DNA of 64,000 nt from Adiantum capillus-veneris (taxonomy: Eukaryota > Streptophyta > Polypodiopsida > Polypodiales > Pteridaceae): the NCBI GenBank assembly GCA_014529385.2, contig CM043953.1:63177872-63241871 (forward strand). Reading direction: 5' to 3'. This document shows, piece after piece, positions 1-9,746 of this stretch. The notes under the pieces were generated by a model. That model searched no databases, was not told the DNA's origin, and saw only the letters and a list, made by a program, of their open reading frames with translations. Every line of letters begins with the position of its first letter. Within the stretch, counting starts at the first letter, position 1. Both the position numbers and the translations under genes were made by a program.

Positions 1-434
1 TTACTATTGTGGTGAGAGACCTGGTAAAAGACATGTCATGACAGATCATTGTCTCGCATACCCAATGGTGAAGCCCCTACTGGAATTGACAAGTATGATT
101 TTCGCAGTGAAGAAATTTTACTATTACCTTCTTGACAACAAGTTTGTTTTCTATGTTGATCATCAAGCATTATTGTATCTAGTAAATAAACCTTGTTCCA
201 TGGGAAGAATTACACCATATTTGTTAATTCTTCTTGAGTTTGATTTTACTATTGTGGTGAGACCTAGTAAAAGACATGTCATGATGGATCATTTGTCTCG
301 CATACCCAATGGTGAAGCCCCTATTGGAATTGACAATGAATTTCCCGATACTTCAATGTTCCTAGTCAAGACCATGCCTGAATGGAGTGATAAGATTGTG
401 AACTTTCTAGTTAATGGTTTTCCACCCAAGGAGC
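1..434 (+). pseudogene. Ty3/Gypsy pol fragment: RNase H (element J, left part)
   Basis: Reading 38-434 gives the end of a Gypsy reverse transcriptase/RNase H region: FAVKKFYYYLL, FYVDHQALLYLVNKP, then FDFTIVVRPSKRHVMMDHLSR. This is the usual order of the Gypsy RNase H domain, which degrades RNA in the RNA-DNA hybrid. Bases 1-94 are a second, slightly diverged copy of the segment near 243-336, so the upstream part of the domain has been replaced by a local duplication. The reading is cut at 434 by Copia element A and resumes at 13605 with the integrase zinc domain in the same orientation. It runs off the left edge. It is a dead remnant. Confidence 0.85.
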
Positions 435-1123
435 TGTTAAGTATGGAGTTTGATTTACCCTTGTAATTTTCTGTGGTAAAAGCGCACATTTGTAAGGCCC
501 CAATTATGAGGAGAAGTCATCGTGCGTGAAAGAAAATCACTCAACGGAAACCAAAATTTTCACGGCCAAGAATTAGGGGCAACTTTAGGGGCCTCGGGGA
601 CGGACTTTTTTTCCCCTCGCCGGAATATTCCTTTCTTGCCGAAATATTATGGCCGGACGGAGGCTGGAAAGTGGTCGGAAAACAACCGGTCGGTTGGCCG
701 GTGGCCGGTAGTCAATGGCCGGTGGCCAGTGGTCGGTAGTCAATGGCGGGTGGTGGCCAGTGACCGAATTCAATGGCCGGTGGCCAAATTCAAAAGCGGA
801 CTTGTCTTCTCAAGGGCGGCCACACATGGGCGGATTGAAGGGTCCGATTTGGACTTATCTACACAAGGGCGGCTACACATGGCTGCCTCTCATGAGAGAG
901 GGCAGCCCTTTTGGCCTATAAAAGGAGGCCATTTCTACACACATTTCATAGTGTGAAGTTGATGCAACAAGGTGAGTGTGAGGTGGTGAGAGTGAAGCAA
1001 GGTGGGAGCTCCATTAAGGGTATAATCCCTTTGTAAACTACTTCTTGTTTTGAAGTACTAAAGCCATTGAGTGGTTGCTTTCCCGTGGACGTAGCCCACA
1101 TTGGGTGAACCACGCATATTGTG

Positions 1124-1170
<47 letters not shown>

Positions 1171-1254
1171 CTATAATCTCGTGTATGTAAATTTGTCTCT
1201 CTCCATTAAGTAATCTACTCAATTATCTATTTAACTACGTCTTATTTCCTAAAA
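435..1254 (+). repeat. 5' LTR of Copia A
   Basis: It starts TGTTAAG directly after target duplication GGAGC and ends TTCCTAAAA, where the 3' LTR has TTCCTAACA, so the terminal CA is mutated here. A GC-rich stretch at about 664-800 consists of repeated GGCCGGTGGCC-type units; it is longer than in the 3' LTR (LTR lengths 820 and 748). A (CT)n tract lies at 1128-1168. Confidence 0.93.
917..923 (+). promoter_or_regulatory. TATA box in 5' LTR of Copia A
   Basis: TATAAAA followed by GGAGG, about 480 bp into the LTR. The same box is at 13244-13250 in the 3' LTR. Its position fits the U3/R boundary, so transcription would start near 945-955. Inferred from sequence and position only. Confidence 0.6.
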
Positions 1255-1256
1255 AC

Positions 1257-1268
1257 TGGTATCAGAGC
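1257..1268 (+). other. Primer binding site of Copia A (Met-tRNA)
   Basis: TGGTATCAGAGC, complementary to the 3' end of initiator Met-tRNA, 2 bp after the LTR end. It primes minus-strand cDNA synthesis in plant Copia elements. Confidence 0.9.
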
Positions 1269-1327
1269 AAGGTTTGCTTGTAGCTAAATTATCCCAAGGA
1301 AAGGATTTCTTGAATTGAGTGGGAGTT

Positions 1328-1417
1328 ATGGCGGAGGAAGGGAAGCTCAAGATTGAGAAGTTCAATGGCAAAAAATACCAACATTGGAAGATGCAAATTG
1401 AAGACTATCTCTACCAG
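1328..1417 (+). pseudogene. Copia A gag, first 30 codons
   Basis: The ATG at 1328 opens MAEEGKLKIEKFNGKKY, then HWKMQIEDYL, the typical start of a Copia Gag (FNG..Y..WK motif). The frame is cut after the codon CAG (1415-1417) by the CACTA transposon. It resumes at 8787 after the duplicated CAG in the same reading sense with KDLYLPLGG. Gag forms the virus-like particle around the element RNA. Confidence 0.88.
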
Positions 1418-1477
1418 CACTACAAGAGGCTATTCATATTAGCGACGATCACACAGCGACGCTCAAAAAAAAAAATC

Positions 1478-1539
1478 CCGGCGTCGCTATGAGCGTCGCA
1501 AATTTCTTTGTAAATTTGCGACGCTCATAGCGACGCCGG
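1478..1539. repeat. Perfect palindrome in the left CACTA subterminal region
   Basis: Arms 1478-1505 and 1512-1539 are perfect 28-bp inverted repeats around the 6-bp loop CTTTGT. Each arm contains the motif GCGTCGCTAT followed by GAGCGTCGC. In En/Spm, subterminal motifs bind TnpA; this palindrome would present paired sites. The binding role is inferred. Confidence 0.85.
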
Positions 1540-1637
1540 CTGGGCTAAAAAAATAACCGAGCGCACCCAAAAACTCAGATCTCAGATCTCAAATCTGAGT
1601 TTTTCGGCGCCCTCAAGCAAGGAGCAGGTAACGCTCT

Positions 1638-1687
<50 letters not shown>

Positions 1688-1832
1688 CTTCTCCACACAC
1701 ACACACACGAGGAGAGGAAGGAGAGCCAGGTATGCTCCTTCCCTCTCCTCATTCTCATGTTCCCTTCCCCTCTTTCTCTCTCCCTCTCTCTCTCTCTCAC
1801 ACACACACACATACACACACACACATAGTGTT

Positions 1833-1896
<64 letters not shown>

Positions 1897-2307
1897 TACA
1901 AACAAAAACAAAAACGCGCACACACATACATAAACAAAGAATGCACACACACATTGAGAGAGGAAAAGAGAGAGAGAGCATGCATAAACAAAAAAACGCA
2001 CGCATTGAGAGAGGAAAAGAGAGAGAGAACATGCATAAACAAAAAACGCACACATTGAGAGAGGAAAAGAGAGAGAAAACATGCATACGATCCAAAAAAC
2101 GCACACACATTGAGAGAGAAAGAGAGAGAAACTAATTTAACGTCGTAGGAAACTAATTAAAATTAAAAGACCTAAAGATCTAGCCGACGAGGAGTTGAAC
2201 TCAAGACCTATTATTCAAGAGGGAAATGGCATAATCAATCTATCATACTTGGCATGGGTGATAGAAAGGTTATACCATTTATCTCTTTTTATTGGCACAC
2301 ACATTCA
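1540..2307. other. CACTA left non-coding region, microsatellite-rich
   Basis: Holds (CT)n at about 1644-1683, CA runs at 1695-1708 and 1797-1824, and (GA)n at about 1836-1896. Then, from 1945 to 2120, come four imperfect repeats of a unit of about 55 bp built on ACGCACACATTGAGAGAGGAAAAGAGAGAG. No credible coding sequence; ORFs here are translations of simple repeats. Confidence 0.7.
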
Positions 2308-2440
2308 CACACGCGCACACACACAAGAAGAAGAGAGTTATAACATCGTAGGAAACTATCTTAAAAGACGTTAAAGATTAGGTTATATGTAGACTTACAT
2401 TAAATTAGATTTAGGTTTATTTTTAACTAGATTTACGTTT
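2308..2440. repeat. Direct repeat left of the captured gene fragment
   Basis: The block with CACAAGAAGAAGAGAGTT, GTAGGAAACTATC and TTAGATTTAGGTTTATTTTTA recurs at about 2984-3125 with few changes. The two copies flank the HIPP fragment at 2485-2847. An additional short shared motif, TTATATTAGATTAG, occurs at both edges (about 2464 and 2946). Confidence 0.75.
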
Positions 2441-2484
2441 ATTTACGCTAGATTTAAATTTACGTTATATTAGATTAGATTTAG

Positions 2485-2847
2485 GTCTCCATAGACTGCG
2501 ATGCCTGCATGAAGCGGGTGAAGAAAGCCCTCAATGGAATATAGGGTATTGCTGCCTTCACTCATGGTGGGCTCCGTCGATCCAAAAGTACTGGTGAAAT
2601 GTCTTCAGAAGATAGGGAAGAAGGTGGATCTTCAGGGCGGCAAGAGTCACTACATCCCCGACACAATGACCATCTAGACAACCTCTAGTCATTCAACAGC
2701 AACTTCAAAGTTAGTAACAAGAGCAAGAACGGTCTAAAGGGCCAATTGCTGTCGTCAGATGTGGATGGAGATGAGGCAGCGTCACCGCCGGAAGTTAACT
2801 CTCACATCTTTAGTGATGAGAATGCCAACTCTTGTCGAGTTATGTGA
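2485..2847 (+). pseudogene. Captured fragment of a HIPP (heavy-metal isoprenylated plant protein) gene
   Basis: Three reading segments in order match a HIPP. 2485-2541 reads VSIDCDACMKRVKKALNGI, with the metal-binding CxxC of an HMA domain, then a TAG. 2564-2674, in another frame, reads VGSVDPKVLVKCLQKIGKKV, the second half of an HMA fold. 2689-2847 reads a linker ending SDENANSCRVM and stop. Known HIPPs bind metals through HMA and are prenylated on a C-terminal CaaX cysteine; CRVM fits that. The bases before 2485 look like a splice acceptor (TTTAG), so the capture may start at an exon edge. The fragment lies inside the CACTA element, upstream of its transposase, and the middle of the HMA domain is missing. 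It is not expected to make an active protein. Confidence 0.82.
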
Positions 2848-2983
2848 AAAATTATGTGTTAAATCAGTTTTAAGGTTCTTATAATCCCTGTTAGTTTAGT
2901 TCTTTGTTTTTAATATAACATAATTTACGTTAGATTTAGATTTATGTTATATTAGATTAGACTTAGGTTTATTTAGGTTTACC

Positions 2984-3125
2984 CACACGCACACACACAC
3001 ACACAAGAAGAAGAGAGTTTTAACGTCGTAGGAAACTATCCCAAAAGACGTTAAAGATTAGGTTAGATGTAGACTTACGTTAAATTAGATTTAGGTTTAT
3101 TTTTAGTTAGATTTACGTTTATTTA
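2984..3125. repeat. Direct repeat right of the captured gene fragment
   Basis: Second copy of the block at 2308-2440 (see there). The remainder up to 3578 has no recognisable gene. Its main feature is the GA tract listed next. Confidence 0.75.
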
Positions 3126-3438
3126 GATTTACGCTTATTTATGTTAGATCGAGTCCACGCAAGAATTACTTACGGTTTAGGGTTTAGAGTTAGACGAACA
3201 GTGAAAAGATCTACTGTGAAAAGATGTTAAGATGCTGTGAAGTGCTACAGCTAGAGAAGAGGCAAAGGGGTTTTGTCCACTACATGCAGTATCATGTAGA
3301 CGTGGGTGTGTAGATTTCTTGTACCCACAAATATAGGTATTGACCAATAAAGACGAGATTATAACCCGGTGGTTCTGATCTCCGTGCACCTCTAGACCGA
3401 GGTGTGCGGGGATTGGACATGACTAGAGAATGTGAGGT

Positions 3439-3439
<1 letters not shown>

Positions 3440-3513
<74 letters not shown>
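3440..3513. repeat. (GA)n microsatellite, about 37 units
   Basis: Nearly pure AG repeat just upstream of the tnpD-like gene start at 3579. Could lie in its 5' leader. Confidence 0.95.
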
Positions 3514-3516
<3 letters not shown>

Positions 3517-3578
3517 GACGAAGAATGCCAATAGAATATTAAATTTGTTGTCCAGGTTATATGTTTTTTATCCTCATT

Positions 3579-6500
3579 ATGAGTAGTGACGAGGATGTGG
3601 GACCGTCCAACCGAAACACCTATCTCTCAACGAGGGTCTTATGTCCTTGTAATCAATGCAAGCATGCTGTGCGACGGACAAGACGTGTTTTTTTGCAGCA
3701 CGTTCGCGAATTTGGCGAGTTCGATCCATCTATTATAGATCCAGTTGTTGCCAGTTATAACTCGTCGGACTCTAACGCTGGCCAACAAGCAGCAATCTTG
3801 CAACCCAATAGACGTGTTCGCAGGCGCTTTGGTCAAGCAGCATATGTGAGGCCACAAGATGTAGCCTCTGACAGCTCGGGGGATGATCATGCAGAGCACA
3901 TTCCCAACGAGGCAATGTTTGAGCCCGAGATTGATGAAATGATCGAGACGATCATGGATTCAGAAAGGCTTATCTATGATGATATGAAAAGTGAAGCCGA
4001 TACGCCATTGTATAATGGAGCACGTATGTCTAGATTGAAAGCACTCCTGGTTCTTTTCAACATGCAGGCAAAGTTTGGATGGAGTGACACTAGCGTCACA
4101 GCGCTTTTCAGGTGATCTATTACAATTAGTTTACTTTAATAAAACTCTAAATGTATAATGATCTGATAGATTTTTACACGACTGTATCATATTTTTATGT
4201 TGTGTAGATTGCTGAAAGAGCACATACTACCAGCTGACAATGTGATGCTAGATTCCCGAGATAAAGCAAGAAATATTTTGCGAAACTTGGGGATGGATTA
4301 CAATTCTATCCACGCTTGTCCTAATGACTGCATTCTTTTCAGAGGGGAATACATAGACATGGAGAAGTGTCTGAAATGTGATTCCGAAAGATATCGAGTA
4401 GATCTCCACGGGACAAAAATTCCACAAAAGGTTTTGCGACATTTCCCTCTGCTTCCTCGCATCAAGCATTTCTTCGAGTGTAAGTCCATGGCCGCCCTCG
4501 CATCATGGCAGATACAGAGCATGTGTCACATGTGGACCTAGACTGAATGCACGTAGGGTACCCTCACTGAAGAAGCAAATCTACGAAGGTCATCAAGCGT
4601 ATCTTCCAGAGAATCATGTGTTACGCAACGGCTTTTTGGGAAGAGAGCCACCAAGGATGTTTGCACAAGCATGGTTAGAGCAGAAGGAGATGTGCGATGA
4701 CGGATTGCCTCCAGGGATGAAGAGACTATCTCTATGGTACGAGTTACCATACTGGCCCCGACTCATGATCAATCACTTGCTCGATCCAATGCACATATTC
4801 AAGAATGTGGGTAATCTACTATGGGACCATCTGACCGGCAAGAAAGATACTTTGGGAGCCAGAGTTGACCTTAGAAATGTGGATTGTATGGAGCAATATT
4901 GGCCGCAAACAGCGTCTAATGGATCGATAAAACTCCCTAAAGCACCATGGATTTTCACAGGAGCCCAAGAACGCAAAGTAAAAGAGACCATTCGATCTTT
5001 GCGTACCCCCACTGGCGTAATGCACTCGCTCCGAACGTGTTTTACTAAAGAAGGAAATCTTACCGGTTTGAAGTCACACGATTGGCATAAAATGTGTCAG
5101 GTACGTTCATAGTGGACTTTAATATCATTGCATAAAATGTGGACTTTAATATCATTGCTGCACATACTTTACAGTTTATTTTACCGGTTGCCATTGAGGG
5201 ATGTTTGTCTCTCGACATCCGTAACACAATCTACAAACTTGCAAAGCTGGTGCAATGCATCTCACAAAAGGAGATCAACGTAGACTCCATACCATTCGCC
5301 AAACTAAATGCTGCGGAGCTTGTGTGCATGTTTGAGAAACATTTTCCTACTACAATGCTAGTGTACATTGGAGAGTGGCTAGACGGATTTGATAAAGCCC
5401 AGGACACGCTATGGTGAACCATAGATGATGAGCGCATATCTGGGATTGTCATGTGCAATCTCGGTGTTGAGAAGAAGATGACGGAAGATCTAGAGGTTAA
5501 AATCAACCGATTTTGCATGCTTCAAAATCCAGTGATGCAAAAGTGGATTTCACAATATGAGGATGCAAAGCAAGAGCGACAAAGGGCACGAATCGAGTGG
5601 AGACGGGGAAGACGACCACCGATGCACTATCCAGCGGTTCTGGAGAGCCTACCAACCTTCATGAGCTTAAGATGGTTGCACAACCAATTGAAAAGCGCAC
5701 AACAATGCGGTGACGAAGTGACTGAGGAAGAGTGGGAGTACTCTCGGGGTTGCACGACCAAGGTAAGTTTGCAATGTACGACTAGCAAGTGACTTTATTT
5801 ATAAACATTTGAACGGCCACTCATAATCTTTGTTCGTTGTAGTATAAGTCATACACAGCAGCATGGTGTAAAGGTTGACATTTTAGGGTGGAACGAATCG
5901 ACAAAAAGCGTTTTACTCAAGATTGTGGAATCATGGCAAAATTTGAACAGTCTAGTCGACGACGTTCCTCTAATGCAGATCCTGTGGTGGCGGAACTCAC
6001 TTACTTCGGCACGCTGCAAGAGATTTTGAGGATCGATTACAGAGGATTTTTTGTCGACTTGTTCGACGTGCAATGGTTCAAGATAATCATGGGGGGTTGC
6101 AACGCTACTGTGCGTAGAGGAGTGTCTAGTTTTCTTGAGGTGGATTCTACTAAGAAATGGACTGCTCTAAGAGACACTTTCGTACTACCCGAGCATTGTG
6201 AACAAGTAAGTATGTAAATAGTTAACATCCCCCTTTTACAAGTTATGTGCTTGAAAGCTCTCATGTAAGTTATGTGGCTCTAGCAGGTAATATTTCATCC
6301 TACAAAGTTTACATCAAACTGGTGGTACGTCATAGAGGTAGCCCCTCATAGTGCAAGGACGTATGAAGGCTACCGTGTGTCAATCACAACGGCATCAATG
6401 GAGGAGATCAGAGAAGATGCTCAATCAGAAGCCGCTGCGGTGGTGCCAGACGAGCATCAAGATGCTACTACTCTATATGGGGTGCATGCAGAGGAGCTAC

Positions 6501-6595
6501 AAAATGAAACAGAGGATATGTGTTTAAACGGAGAGCTCTATATAGATATAGGAAGTTATGCTGAGTTATGCGAGGATGAGAGAGAGATCTCTTAA
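3579..6595 (+). pseudogene. CACTA tnpD-like transposase (Transposase_21 type), decayed
   Basis: Five exons can be followed: 3579-4111, 4208-5100, 5175-5762, 5843-6205 and 6287-6595, all with GT..AG borders and matching phases. Exon 1 has the N-terminal transposase-associated domain (LCPCNQCKH). Exon 2 has zinc-ribbon cysteines and YWPRLMINHLLDPMHIFKNV of Transposase_21. Exon 3 has FILPVAIEGCLS, the DUF4218 start. Exons 4-5 have DUF4216 (AELTYFGTLQEILRIDYRG). Breaks: near 4500-4545 the frame changes and the stretch that normally holds the core of Transposase_21 is missing, so an internal deletion is likely; there is an in-frame TGA at 5415-5417 and another at 5876-5878. Family function: cuts CACTA ends together with TnpA. 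This copy should be inactive. Confidence 0.88.
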
Positions 6596-6849
6596 AGCCA
6601 CAAATATTGTATTTGAACAATTTTGCTTCGTGTTGTAAAAGCTCTGGCTCTCTAAGTACCTTCCATGGTGTATAACGCTCTTTTTTACTCGCGCTCACAT
6701 TTTTTGATTGAAAATTCTGAGTTTTTGACTTGCCTCTTCTATCACTCAATTCATTGCGTCATTACGTCATTGTATTTAATGGTCTTTGCGTCATTGTCTA
6801 CTCTATTCATTCAATATTAAGTTTAAATATTTGTGTGTTTAATGCAGGT

Positions 6850-8159
6850 ATGGATGATGAGGAGTTTCTTTCTTATTTGTCATCGCAGCAGAGACAGTGG
6901 TACGTGGAGCGTCATCGCTCTGGTGCATCATCGCGCGTTCCTACTCCATCCGCATCTCCCTCTCTTTCGGAGCATTCGGCACGCTCCGAAGCTTCGGCGT
7001 CGACGAGACGAGCTTCACACTCATCTAGACACCGGCGCTCTAGTGGTGGCGGTGGCGGTTGTTGTGGGGATTCCGCCACCGATGCCTCCACACCGCCTCG
7101 TGTTCGACGAGGCTGTTTACCCTCCCCTTCTTTGCCCGCCCCCACACCAGCCACAGCATCGCCATCTACGTCAGGTTTTGCACGGCTGACTGTTCCTAGA
7201 AGCTACACACCTCTACCTACTCCGCCAGGAGCCACCCCACTCGACACTCCTCGCTTCGGGGCCCAGACGCCGGTGGAGACACCTGACGTCTGTACCCCCA
7301 TCAACACGCCGCTAGAGACCCCTGCCGGGACACCCAGGTTCACGCGTCACCGGCCAGAGGGCTTGTCTTACTCCATCGACTTCAGCGGCGGCATCATCAT
7401 GGATGATGACGGCAAGAAGGTGATCTCGCGCATGCGTGGTCTTTGCTCTCAGCTGTTTAGACACTACATACTAAACAAATGGAGTGAAGTACCAAGTGAT
7501 TTAAAAAACAGAGTCATCAGCATACTTCATGATGAGTTTCCCGTTCCAACACGGGATCAGCGCTTCAATGAAGACCTGACGAAGATTGGAATGCGCGAAT
7601 ACTGCAAACACAAGCGTTCCGAAGTGCAAAAAGCAATCAAGAATGGGTGGAACAGGCCAGATTGGCTGGCCAAAGAAGATTGGAAGAATGCAAAGAAAGC
7701 AGCGCGCGAGAATCCCGACAAGTGGAAGCAACAAAAGGATGCAGCCAGAGCGCGAGTAGAGGCAGGGAGCTCGCACCACTTGGGGAGCAGTGGATGGGCA
7801 TCATTTGAGGCCGATTTTGTAAGTGTTTTCACATTGCTCTTTATGTTCGATAGTTTAGGGTTTATGAGTTTTTGAATTCTAACATAATGAAATCTTTGTA
7901 TGTTTTGACAGTGGTCGATGACAGGACGTGATCCCACACCGTACGAGCGCGAGTACGCAGGCAGGAAGGGCTTAAACGCCCTGATGGACATTCTCAGTTC
8001 TCGCGGCGGCATGGTTAGTATTAGGGTTTACTCTTTTTTATTTTTTGTATTGTTTTATAAATGTCGTTATATGTTTATACTTACTGAAAGCTGTCTTATT
8101 GTCTTTTTTTGCAGAATCCGACAGATACGCCGCTTGGACGCGATGAGACGTCTGACTAG
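6850..8159 (+). CDS. CACTA second gene (tnpA-like, Ptta/En/Spm family), three exons
   Basis: The ATG at 6850 follows a splice acceptor (TTTAATGCAG ending 6847), so a non-coding first exon is likely. Exons 6850-7818, 7912-8013 and 8115-8159 join in phase 0 at GT..AG borders and give about 371 residues, no internal stop. Residues 1-20: MDDEEFLSYLSSQQRQWYVE. Residues 25-170 are rich in Ser, Pro, Thr and Arg, with repeated TPxxTP units. The C-terminal half has the plant transposase (Ptta/En/Spm) signature: KWSEVPSDLKNRV, GMREYCKHKRSEVQ, then WKQQKDAARARVEAGSSHHL. In En/Spm the partner protein binds subterminal repeats and acts with TnpD. Unlike tnpD in the same element, this gene looks intact. 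A DNA-binding role here is inferred from family. Confidence 0.82.
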
Positions 8160-8519
8160 ACGACGTCAGTTTAGCCGTAGGTAGATAGCATTAGTTTAGG
8201 GTTTCTCATAGCTTATGTATCATGAGACGGATTTTATACGTCTTTTTGAACCATGTATATTATTACATTTGTCACCGCAGTTCCTTTTGCCAATCAATTC
8301 TTTATGCCTATGATGTTGTACAATTGTCATTATTACATTTGCCAATCAATTCATTTTGCCTATGATGTGTACAATTGTCAATTTTGCAAACAATGCGTCT
8401 TGTGGGTGACTATTTTGGGTCTATTATCTACCCTTGCACTTTTTTTAAAAAGTGAATCAAGTACAATATGGTTGATGGGTGGCAAAGCATTCAATGCCCT
8501 GCCACCAAAAAACAATTCT
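8160..8519. other. CACTA right non-coding region
   Basis: AT-rich, with a local near-repeat of TTATTACATTTGCCAATCAATTC (about 8262-8300 and 8330-8355). Probably the 3' UTR of the second gene. No other gene seen. Confidence 0.6.
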
Positions 8520-8718
8520 CTCGGGCGTCGCTATAACCGTCGCTATTTATGGCTCTGTAGCGTCGCTATAGTCTTCTGTGTTAACGTCGCTATAACCGTC
8601 GCTATGATCGTCGCTATGAGCGTCTCTATATAGAGACGCTTATAGCGACGTATATAGCGACGCATATAGCGACGCTCTCGTAGCGACGCTCGTAGCGATG
8701 GTTTTAGCGACGCCGGGG
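8520..8718. repeat. Right subterminal array of CACTA motifs, inverted halves
   Basis: About seven copies of CGTCGCTAT in one orientation (8525-8625) meet about seven copies of ATAGCGACG in the other (8630-8715), around the palindrome GCGTCTCTATATAGAGACGC. The same motif makes up the left palindrome (1478-1539). Such arrays are the known TnpA binding regions in CACTA elements. Confidence 0.88.
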
Positions 8719-8786
8719 GTTATAAAAACCCAGTGTATTTCCGTCGCTAACAGCATCACAAGAGCTCACAACCTCTTGTAGTGCAG

Positions 8787-9426
8787 AAGGACCTCTATTT
8801 GCCACTAGGCGGTCTTGCAAAGAAGCCCGCAACAATGGCAGATGAAGCATGGATTGTCCTTGATCGAAAGGCACTGGGAACAATCCGGTTAAGCTTGGAA
8901 TCAACGGTGGCCTTCAATGTTTCGGAGATGAAGACCACGGAAGACTTGATGAAGTCACTTGACGACTTCTACGAGAAACCATTGGCATCCAATAAGGTAT
9001 TTCTTATGAAGCGCTTGTTCAATCTAAAGATGACAGAGAATGGTTCAGTTGCCACTAGGCGGTCTTGCAAAGAAGCCCGCAACGATGGCAGATGAAGCAT
9101 GGATTGTCCTTGATCGAAAGGCACTGGGAACAATCCGGTTAAGCTTGGAATCAACGGTGGCCTTCAATGTTTCGGAGATGAAGACCACGGAAGACTTGAT
9201 GAAGTCACTTGACGACTTCTATGAGAAACCATCGGCATCCAATAAGGTATTTCTTATGAAGCGCTTGTTCAATCTAAAGATGGCAGAGAATGGTTCAGTT
9301 GCAGAATACCTAAATGACTTTAACACAAACATAAGTCAACTTCGATCGGTGAAAATAAATTTCGATATGAAGTGCGAGCTCTCCTTATACTATCATCTCT
9401 ACCGGATAGTTGGGACAGCCTTGTGA
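8787..9426 (+). pseudogene. Copia A gag, middle part, with internal duplication
   Basis: Continues gag after the CACTA insertion: KDLYLPLGGLAKKPATMADE, then WIVLDRKALGTIRLSL, the usual Copia gag (UBN2) helix region. A 250-bp segment is present twice in tandem (8799-9048 and 9049-9298), which shifts the frame because 250 is not a multiple of three. The second copy continues to AEYLNDFNTNISQL. A further frameshift falls near 9372-9426. Confidence 0.88.
8799..9298 (+). repeat. 250-bp tandem duplication in gag of Copia A
   Basis: Unit 1 is 8799-9048 and unit 2 is 9049-9298, both beginning TTGCCACTAGGCGGTCTTGC. By eye they differ at only about five bases. The left copy starts 12 bp after the CACTA target duplication. 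Confidence 0.93.
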
Positions 9427-9689
9427 TGGTTGTAAGTAATTCTATTTCTGGCACAAATACTCTTAAGTTTGATGATGTTGTGGGTGTTCTCCTAAGCGAG
9501 GAAATACAAAGGAGAAGCAAAGGAGAATCATCAAGTGCTGCACTGTCAGTAGAAACAAGAGGAAGGCCTAAGGAGAGGTTCAAAAACCAAAAGGGCCGTG
9601 ATCGCTCAAGACGAAGCAAGTCATGCACAAAGTCAGCTCTTGAATGTTGGAACTGCGGTAAGAAGGGCCACGTCAAGAAGGATTGCTAG
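9372..9689 (+). pseudogene. Copia A gag C-terminus with zinc knuckle
   Basis: Reads LPDSWDSLVMVVSNSISG, then a basic stretch and the CCHC knuckle CWNCGKKGHVKKDC, which binds RNA in nucleocapsid. A TAG follows immediately (9687-9689); the lysine-rich sequence continues in frame after it into the protease region. Confidence 0.9.
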
Positions 9690-9746
9690 TCCAAGAAGAA
9701 GAAGGAGACAGAGTCTCAAGACAACAAGCCAACATCGGAGGCCAAT

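Larger units (their letters stand above)
1418..8783 (+). mobile_element. CACTA (En/Spm) DNA transposon
   Basis: The left end CACTACAAGAGG (1418-1429) and right end CCTCTTGTAGTG (8772-8783) are perfect 12-bp inverted repeats starting with CACTA, and the 3-bp target duplication CAG flanks them (1415-1417, 8784-8786). Arrays of the subterminal motif AGCGACG/CGTCGCT lie inside both ends. It carries a tnpD-like transposase gene (broken), a second tnpA-like gene and a captured host gene fragment. It is 7,366 bp long, a usual size for autonomous CACTA elements. It sits in the gag of Copia A, so it is younger than A. Confidence 0.96.

Noticed and set aside
522-956. 144-codon ORF in the LTR of Copia A
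   Set aside because: Lies in U3 and runs through GGCCGG repeats; the copy in the 3' LTR is not open in the same way.
1582-2135. Several long ORFs on both strands over the CT/GA/CA region
   Set aside because: They translate simple repeats (Ser-Leu, Glu-Arg, His-Thr runs) and exist in several frames at once; no domain.
2165-2285. Possible tRNA or SINE on the minus strand (GAGTTCAACTCC resembles a B box)
   Set aside because: No convincing acceptor stem, A box or anticodon arm could be built.
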